From NCBI RefSeq assembly GCF_037038585.1, contig NC_092526.1:37213501-37277500 (forward strand): a stretch of 64,000 nt of DNA, written 5' to 3'. How positions within the stretch are numbered: the first letter of the stretch is position 1; each line of letters begins with the position of its first letter. The translations under genes and the position numbers were made by a program. Origin of the DNA: Patagioenas fasciata. Taxonomy: Eukaryota; Chordata; Aves; Columbiformes; Columbidae. A model generated the notes under the pieces. It was not told the DNA's origin and did no database searches. It was given only the letters and a program-made list of their open reading frames with translations. Of the stretch, positions 58,001 to 64,000 are shown in pieces.

Positions 58001-61000
58001 TTGCTGATCTGAAATACTTGGAACTTACTGCCCCAGGAGGAATTGAAGTTTCGGTTCAGATCTGTCCCGTAGCAGGTGCCATTCATATGCGGAGAACGGT
58101 TTTTCCTCCACAAGCGTTCCTAAACAGAAGTAACTTCAGATACATAACAACAACTCAATAATCCATAGGGCCTAGTGATGATATGGTATAAAGACTCCTT
58201 TATTTTAGACCTCTGCATTTGAGTAACTCTTGCATTGTAGGAGGGCAACTCTGTGTGCACAAGTGATAAAGCTTAATGATAGAACATTTTATCTACTCTT
58301 AGCAAGCAAGTCAGTCCATCTTGAGACACCCAAAAGCAACAGATCATGCGGTTTTGTCCTTCTGTCTTCCCAAGGCTTATGACATTTGCTAGGAATTTTT
58401 AGGCCTGTAATTTCAAGTGACTGTTGATTTACCAGAAGAAACAAAACCTCTCTGCCACGAGAAGATTTGTGCGAGCAATGATTCTGTCACTGTTCTTTGT
58501 TTAAATATAATTGGTGTGATTGTATCCAGAATTAACAAAGCATACTGTACACAGCTAACTTTCAGTCTAGTTCCTTACGGTTTCCCAGGAGTAGATGTAG
58601 CCATCAACATTGAGGACTGGCAACACATAGAGGTCCCAATTCTGCAGAAATCTGCTTATCTTTGGGTCAGATTTGTAATTTTGAAGAATCTGAAAATAAA
58701 AAATACATAAATGAGCAGAAAATCTAGTGGTAATCGATGGAAAGAGCCAGTTTAGAATTATCATCAGTGAATCACTCACTCCTGGATATCACCATGGTAT
58801 CCCAGATCTACTTGATCCCCAGATATGTTGAGATATCTACCTTTTACCATTAATGAAGTGACAGGGTATCCAGTTATAGTGTATTTTGTATGGATACAGT
58901 CTTGTAGGTATGAAAGCTGCATGATAGCATACCTGTACACCAGGTACTTTCAGTACACATGGAACATTGCTATACCATATCTTGGGGTTTAGTCCAGGGG
59001 GACTGTGGCTTTGTGATGCAAAGAGGCTTGATCCAAAAGACACTGTGGGAAATTGAGAGATTGCTATCAAGTTCAGTGGTTTGGGAATCAGTTCAGGTGG
59101 AAGAAACAATGTGCTAACAAATATCACCCTGTATCTCACCTCAAATTGTGATTTGGACTTAGGTCTCCACAGGTACTAATTTTGGAAATCGTATTTTAAA
59201 TGGAAAAAGCACAATACGTGGTGCCACAATAGAGAAGAGAACTGAAGTATCCAAAGTGATTTTTTTTTAATTATCTAAGTGGAAAAGTGAGCACTCACTT
59301 CTTTCACAAACCACTGGCAAAAAGCTGGAGCGATCCATTCTCTGGCATGAATCCCACAGTCCATCCAAACGATCTTCTTGGTTTTATCTGATGGCTGACT
59401 GATCTGAAAGAGCGTAAAAATGATCATTTGAAAAACTGATCCTTTACAATAAAATAGCTGAGCGTAATACAGAAAGAAAAGGATGTGCCTTGATATGCTG
59501 TTGAGCTGAGCTCATTATTATTGCAGACATCATTGTGACAAGCTCTCCTTCCTAATAACCCCGTCTCTGTAGTATTGCAGGGCAAGAGTCTTAAAGTGTC
59601 TGTTGAGCAGGAGTGTCAATAAAGCAATTTCTTTTTCATTTATATTAGTCATTCACAAGACTGGTTGTTCTTACTTGGAAATTCTCCTTTTTTTTTTTCA
59701 GAAAGAAAGGCAGGGAGTCTATTTCTACTCAATAGTAGGAACAGATCAGACAATAACTAACCCAATTATTAAGACTACGTTTTTAACTAGAGCTTCTGAT
59801 AAAAAAGGTTGTGGAATACTCCTAGCAGAAAGATTATATGCTGGAAAAAGTAATAGAAACAACAAACAAATCTCTTTATCCTCACACACATCTGTTGCCA
59901 AGCTAGTTTCAGCTTGATTCGTATTTCTAAACAAGACTTCAGATAAATGTGTTGTTCTCACTGCATAATAGCAATAGCAAGATTATGGTGATAGTGTATA
60001 TGGAAGTTGGCAAATCTTCCTGTGCTGTAGAGGAGTAAAACCATCTCCTGTTATTTCAGTGGCCTGGGATAAGCACTGTCTTAGGGAAGGTCTGAATCCT
60101 GTCTTCTCTGTACTTTTTAGTGAAGATAAATGTTACTCATTTTAAGACAGGTCCTCACTTACCTGCAAATAGTATATAGGTCGATTCTCAACTGTCGTGC
60201 CCAAGTAGTGCTGAGTCACCAGCTCTCTGTTGCTGTTCTGAATCTGAGTCATCCATTGATAAATCTGAAATAGCCACAGAGAATTCTTGGTACAAAGTGG
60301 GAGTTGCCTTTTCTTTCCCAGCTCTGTTTCCAGATTAAAGCATTTTCTTTTGCTTAGACAAGCAATGTTTCCCTCATAGCTTATTTCAATCCATGACATC
60401 ACTTAACGCTCTAGAAAGGCTTTTCACTGGCCTCTGAGCAAACACATGGTCATGTCTCACTGGGTGTTAAAAGATAACATCGTGGCAGTATGACACTGAT
60501 ACTCTAGTCTGGATCTCTTTCAACATGCCCATCCTATTGGACATCTTTCTGTTGACTTCACCAGCCATGGAGCTACACCATCAAATTTTCAAAATCGTAT
60601 TACAGGCTCTTTCCCTATCGGTACTGATTTTCCACGTCTGAGTTCAGCAGCAGCAGCTCAAACAACATAAACTTGAGAATTGACTCTGCTCTTTTACTGT
60701 GTCAGGAAGGAGGAAGAACAGCACCATGTTCTGCCTTCATTCAGGCTTACCCATTGGGCTGTGAAACACAGCACCAAGAAGCCTTCACTACCCACCCTCA
60801 TGACATTATTCTCTCCTGAAGTGTCAAAAACCTGCCCTTAACTTCTTTCTACAGATCTCCTGCTATTCACCTCTTTTTCCTCACTGCAATAGTCATTGCA
60901 CTTCACATTTGGCTCAGCAGCAAACATACTAGGGCTTAAATGAATAAATACTAGAGATAACGATGAAGCATAATGGAGTAGAAAGGTAGCAAACCAATCA

Positions 61001-61621
61001 ACTGAACCCCAGGATATTATTTGCAAAAGTATATGGCTGCTTCATGCATGGTCAGGGAGGAACAGGGGGTTTAATCAAAATCAATGGCAAATTCATGTTA
61101 GGTTCAACCCGGCCAAGATTCTAGTCAAAGAGTAAGGAATGATCCTACAAAGAAGAAAACCAGAAAGAGCTCCACTGGCTTTGCCTGGGCTTTCTGCAAG
61201 CACAGGGTTGTTTGCTGTGGCATTCACAAAATAGCAGCAACAAAACAAGCAAGCAGAGCTGGGCTCCTCTTTACCTCTTCCATTGGATGATATTCGGTGT
61301 AGACATAATCTCCTGGGACCTGCCTTTGGCTTCTCCTTTCCCCTGCCATGCTCTGAACCACAAGATCCTGTACGTCAGGTATTAGGACCCTGAGGAGAGG
61401 GGAAAGGGAGAGACAGAAAAGAAAACAATCCCTAACAATTAGTGTGGAACTATCATGGTGGGTCCATTGCTTACATCAACGAGTGAAAGGATTTAGCTGT
61501 TCCTGTTGTGGACTGTCGGGCAAATTCATCACCATCGGTATAATGGTTACTTTCATGTAAGAGGGTGTTCAAAGTACTGACATTTTCACTGGGTTTTAAC
61601 AATGAAGTAATAATTTTACTA

Positions 61622-61668
<47 letters not shown>

Positions 61669-64000
61669 TTATTTATTTTAAAGATTGAAAATTTTCTAGA
61701 GAAAATTGTTCAATATCTTTCTTTTCTTCACCACTTCTGGGCAAAACTCTAAACTGCCACCTTTTAGGAAAAGGAGGGGAAAGTGAAGAAAAATAAGCTT
61801 AGTGTTTCATTGTATTTTATGGAGACATTTTCAGTTTGCAAAGACTTCACAGAAGTATTTGTTGCAATTTGCAAAAATCAGAACAAACCCCCTTTTTCTT
61901 TCAAAAAGCTCTTCTTGCTTTTTAGCTACAGATTAGTTCAGAAATGAGTACAGAACAGGCCTGATTCCATGATCGAGGAAGTCAATAAGACCTTTTCCTC
62001 AGCTTCAGAGCAGTCAGTCCCTTGTAACGCTGGTGCAAATCTGTGCTCATTGTAAATACTTGCGATAAGACAATTGCCAAGGTAGCTTAAACATGGTTGA
62101 TTTCAAACACTGGAAGTGCTAATAGGCTATTCTGCTGACGGTAGCACTCATCGTCTCTGGAAACTGCACATAAGCATCCTTTAGGAGTAGTTACAGCTGA
62201 CTTTCACTCTGAGCTTTGATGTTTATTCTCATCTGAACTTCAAACTAAAATTTAGGCAGTGCAAATTCCCATGAACGGAAACCACACACGCAAAATGCCT
62301 TCTCAGAGCTCTGGAGAAGTGAAATCTCAGAGTCTGACACAGTCAGAATATTGGTGTCCTGATTATAATTTGTCATTTATGTCTCCGCTATCATATACCT
62401 TACTGTCACGTTACCTTCCTTGCATGTCAGCTGCCTTCTAAAATGTGGTTCCTGCTTTGAGTATATTATAGGAACTTTAACTCTGACATCGCCATACTTA
62501 TCTCTGCCCTTTTGCAATACAAAGCAAAAATTCCAGCTTGACTCTTAAGTCCTCTTTCTTTAGGATCCCACGCAAGGTGGATATAGTTGTGGTACTAATC
62601 CAAGGGAAAAACAACAATAATAACAACTATTAAGCTGCCAACTTCAGTTTAGTCTTTAAATTTCTACTAGAATCACTTGAAACCATTAGGAAATGGAAAG
62701 CCTTGATATAGATAAGAAGTTAAATATCTTCTGGATCATGGTCTAAATCCTGAATATCTAAACCTAGTGCTAGATCACTTGTACTGGCTCCCACCTCATG
62801 TGTTTCCATCTTTGTTGTCAGGGCATCACACTTACTGAAAAGAATTTGTCAGGCAAGAGGCAAGGATGTCAAGATCAACTTTTACTCTAAACAGCTTTGA
62901 AGTGGCACCAATCCTCCTTTAAGTTATCTTTGGTTGTTAAATGTCAGTGTATGTCCATAGGCCATTTGTCACCGGTCCTGAATCATTGTTTATATGAAAG
63001 ATAGCTAGCAACTGGTGACCTGAAAAAGTCAGTTCCAGATGGTAATGGGACTATGTGAGGAATAGATCTTAATGAATCCCATTTGACTTTATAAAGACTC
63101 TTTGTAACTGGATTAGATCTTCTGGTTGCAAGTGTTAATAGAAGCATGGCAGCTAGTGACGATGTGTGGCTGAGCATGTGTGATAAAGCACCATGGGCCT
63201 CTTGCAGCTCATGGCTCTCAGTTGTGTGCTCCGTGGGAACCTGCCTTTGTCCCAGGCTCAGATGTCTCTGTTTGGCTGGATGGTACCAGGAAATTCTCCC
63301 CAGCCTGGCAGGTAGGTGGATAGGGAGAGGAAACTGCAGCTTTGAAGAAACCCACTGAATATTCACTTTGAAAGGGCTCTTCTGCAAACCAGAGGGGCAA
63401 CAAAGGGCAGGGAAGGGAAAAGGAGAGCTGCAGAGACTGCTCCTCTGCAGTGACACTGACTAAACCTTTGGGCTCTCCAGAGTACGGAGGACCCTGTGTT
63501 CAAGTATCTCTGCTTTCCAGGAGCAAAGCATGCTCCTATTAGTAGTGGTTGTACCAAACTTAGTTTCCTGCATTTATACTGAAAAAACTGAGCCATACAT
63601 CTGAGTGCCACCCCCTGCCACTGAAAAGGCAACAGCAGGACACAAGACAGATTAGGCTGTCTCAGATCCCAGCTCTAAATTCTCAGTCCAGGCTAGCTGG
63701 AAGGTGAATAAACATGGCATAGAGGAATGTGCCTTTAAAACTCAAAGATATGTTTGAGTGTATCTGTCTATCAAATGTGTCTGTGCATTGGGCAGGTCAA
63801 GGTGAGTTGGAGGCACTTGAAACAAAGGTTATGTCCTATCGTCAGCACTTGCTGAGTGTTTGTTGGAAAGCACTAGGCCCTTTAGTGATAGCAAGGAAGA
63901 TTGTTAGAGCCAGCCTTTCCCATCAGGAGATTAGAGGTCATACTTGTAGGAGATCATATGCTGATGTAAGCTGTCTTTCACCTCCTGCACCAGAGGGGCT
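54824..64000 (-). CDS. CPO: Carboxypeptidase O, 9 exons visible, 5' partial
   Basis: CPO is a zinc metallocarboxypeptidase (M14A) that trims C-terminal residues, with acidic preference, at the intestinal brush border. Exons (minus strand): 64000-63944 (partial), 61389-61275, 60264-60163, 59403-59299, 58689-58579, 58119-58029, 57456-57254, 56342-56258, 55092-54824. The joined frame gives 378 residues plus stop. In bovine CPA1 numbering the zinc ligands are His69 and Glu72 in GIHAREW and His196 in TIHSYGQ. Substrate residues Arg71, Arg124 and Arg127 (ERLWRK), Asn144-Arg145 (DLNRNF), Tyr248 and general base Glu270 (FELRD) are all present. The residue at 255 is Arg (GSSRDW), which marks CPO. The tail is a GPI-anchor signal: a small-residue SSS, then [16 protein letters not shown]. 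Asn-x-Ser/Thr sites include NGT, NSS and NCS. Start codon, signal peptide and early propeptide exons lie beyond the window. CPA/CPB genes are the alternative, but Arg255, the GPI tail and the KLF7 neighbour favour CPO. Confidence 0.95.
54853..54878 (-). repeat. CPO: Imperfect hexamer repeat encoding Leu-Ser/Gly pairs
   Basis: The + strand reads as repeated CAGGCT/TAGGCT/CAGGCC-like hexamers. On the coding strand these give LGLSLSLS in the CPO GPI tail. It is in frame (two codons per unit) and likely prone to length change. Confidence 0.7.
56258..56342 (-). CDS. CPO: CPO exon: helix before the specificity loop
   Basis: The 85-bp exon has acceptor GAACTTACAG and donor GTAAGC. It encodes [20 protein letters not shown], then VGSTSLIL, plus the T of a split Tyr codon. 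That Tyr (Tyr248 in CPA numbering) is completed by AC at 55092-55091. The leading ATG is an internal Met, not a start. Confidence 0.93.
57254..57456 (-). CDS. CPO: CPO exon: third zinc ligand
   Basis: The 203-bp exon has acceptor TTCCTCTCCAG. Two bases complete a Thr codon and 67 codons follow, with donor GTAGGG. It includes [13 protein letters not shown] and [16 protein letters not shown]. The zinc ligand His codon is 57325-57323, followed by the Ser-Tyr pair used in substrate binding. Confidence 0.96.
58029..58119 (-). CDS. CPO: CPO exon: substrate-binding arginines and NR motif
   Basis: The 91-bp exon has acceptor TCTGTTTAG and donor GTAAGT. It encodes [18 protein letters not shown] and [12 protein letters not shown] plus one base. 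Arg124/Arg127 and Asn144-Arg145 equivalents are present. NGT and NSS are likely glycosylation sites. It exits in phase 1. Confidence 0.95.
58579..58689 (-). CDS. CPO: CPO exon: central strand and NVDGY motif
   Basis: The 111-bp, phase 0/0 exon has acceptor TTATTTTCAG and donor GTAAGG. It encodes 37 residues, including [18 protein letters not shown], the family's conserved (V/L)PV-x-N-x-DGY segment. Confidence 0.95.
59299..59403 (-). CDS. CPO: CPO exon: zinc site HxxE
   Basis: The 105-bp, phase 0/0 exon has acceptor CTCTTTCAG and donor GTGAGT. It encodes 35 residues ending FCQWFVKE and carries [18 protein letters not shown]. Zinc ligands are His (codon 59349-59347) and Glu (59340-59338), with the substrate-binding Arg between them (59343-59341). 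Confidence 0.96.
60163..60264 (-). CDS. CPO: CPO exon: catalytic domain N-terminal helix
   Basis: The 102-bp, phase 0/0 exon has acceptor GCTATTTCAG and donor GTAAGT. It encodes 34 residues from IYQWMTQIQ to NRPIYYLQ, the helix and first strand typical of M14A enzymes. Confidence 0.94.
61275..61389 (-). CDS. CPO: CPO exon: end of propeptide, activation segment, start of catalytic domain
   Basis: The acceptor is CCTCTCCTCAG. The first base completes the split Lys codon and 38 codons follow, with donor GTAAAG. It encodes [12 protein letters not shown] (propeptide end) and then a linker with GERRSQR, whose Arg residues are natural trypsin sites. [11 protein letters not shown] then starts the mature enzyme. 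The exit is phase 0. Confidence 0.93.
61623..61678. repeat. (ATCT)11 tetranucleotide microsatellite
   Basis: Eleven perfect ATCT units (61623-61666) are followed by a few ATTT units. It lies in the first CPO intron visible. Such GATA/ATCT arrays are usually length-polymorphic. Confidence 0.92.
63944..64000 (-). CDS. CPO: CPO propeptide exon, cut by window edge
   Basis: Read on the minus strand, 57 bases encode [18 protein letters not shown] and then AA. They end at donor GTATGA (63943-63938). AA joins G of the next exon to give Lys, so the junction reads [16 protein letters not shown]. This matches the end of the A/B carboxypeptidase activation domain, where a VK-x2-L helix is followed by I-x-Y-x-(V/I)-LI-x-D-V-Q. 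The fit of phase and family pattern makes this a real exon although it is too short for frame searches. Its 5' end is outside the window. Confidence 0.85.

Larger units (their letters stand above)
55093..63943 (-). other. CPO: CPO introns
   Basis: Eight introns separate the nine visible exons. In transcript order their lengths are 2554, 1010, 759, 609, 459, 572, 911 and 1165 bp. All are GT-AG. The largest (61390-63943) holds the (ATCT)n microsatellite. No other gene, CR1 element or RNA gene was recognised inside them, and the long frame at 62983-63456 is not supported as coding. Confidence 0.85.

Noticed and set aside
62983..63456. 157-codon minus-strand frame inside the first visible CPO intron
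   Set aside because: It is on the CPO strand but shows no propeptide or signal-peptide pattern, and the splice phases of the flanking exons already join without it.

Overview
This is vertebrate, almost certainly avian, nuclear DNA. The genes are split by GT-AG introns, coding density is very low (about 1.3 kb of coding sequence in 64 kb), and several degraded copies end in the octamer-like ATTCTATGA/ATTCTGTGA tails typical of avian CR1 LINEs. There are no bacterial operons, CRISPR arrays, prophages or tRNA/rRNA genes that I can see. Species cannot be fixed from the sequence.

Two protein-coding genes are supported, and they point at each other. On the + strand is the 3' part of KLF7, a Kruppel-like zinc-finger transcription factor. 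About 14.8 kb of intron leads to the penultimate coding exon (14800-14923: second zinc finger and start of the third). A 6.8 kb intron follows, then the last coding exon (21742-21793) and a very long 3' UTR of about 8.1 kb that ends near a poly(A) signal at 29874-29879. The exons for the N-terminal activation region and first finger lie upstream of the window. On the - strand is CPO, a GPI-anchored M14 metallocarboxypeptidase. Nine exons lie between 64000 and 54824; the last is complete, and the first seen is cut by the window edge. Every CPO junction was checked by hand: all have GT/AG ends, all phases match, and the frame stays open to the stop.

Between the genes (about 29.9-54.7 kb) is a 25 kb non-coding interval. 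It holds a CR1 tail, simple-sequence tracts and several AT/homeobox-motif-rich or CpG-dense stretches that look like candidate regulatory elements. The convergent KLF7-CPO layout matches, as I remember it, the human 2q33.3 neighbourhood, which supports both names.

I did not find an undescribed system. The most useful observation is that this CPO has a propeptide exon (at the window's right edge) spliced in frame, plus Arg-rich potential tryptic activation sites. That suggests a zymogen form, unlike the human enzyme, whose prodomain is described as missing or truncated. Next are a CpG-dense island inside the KLF7 intron (about 7.68-8.46 kb) and a perfect 11-bp hairpin close to it.
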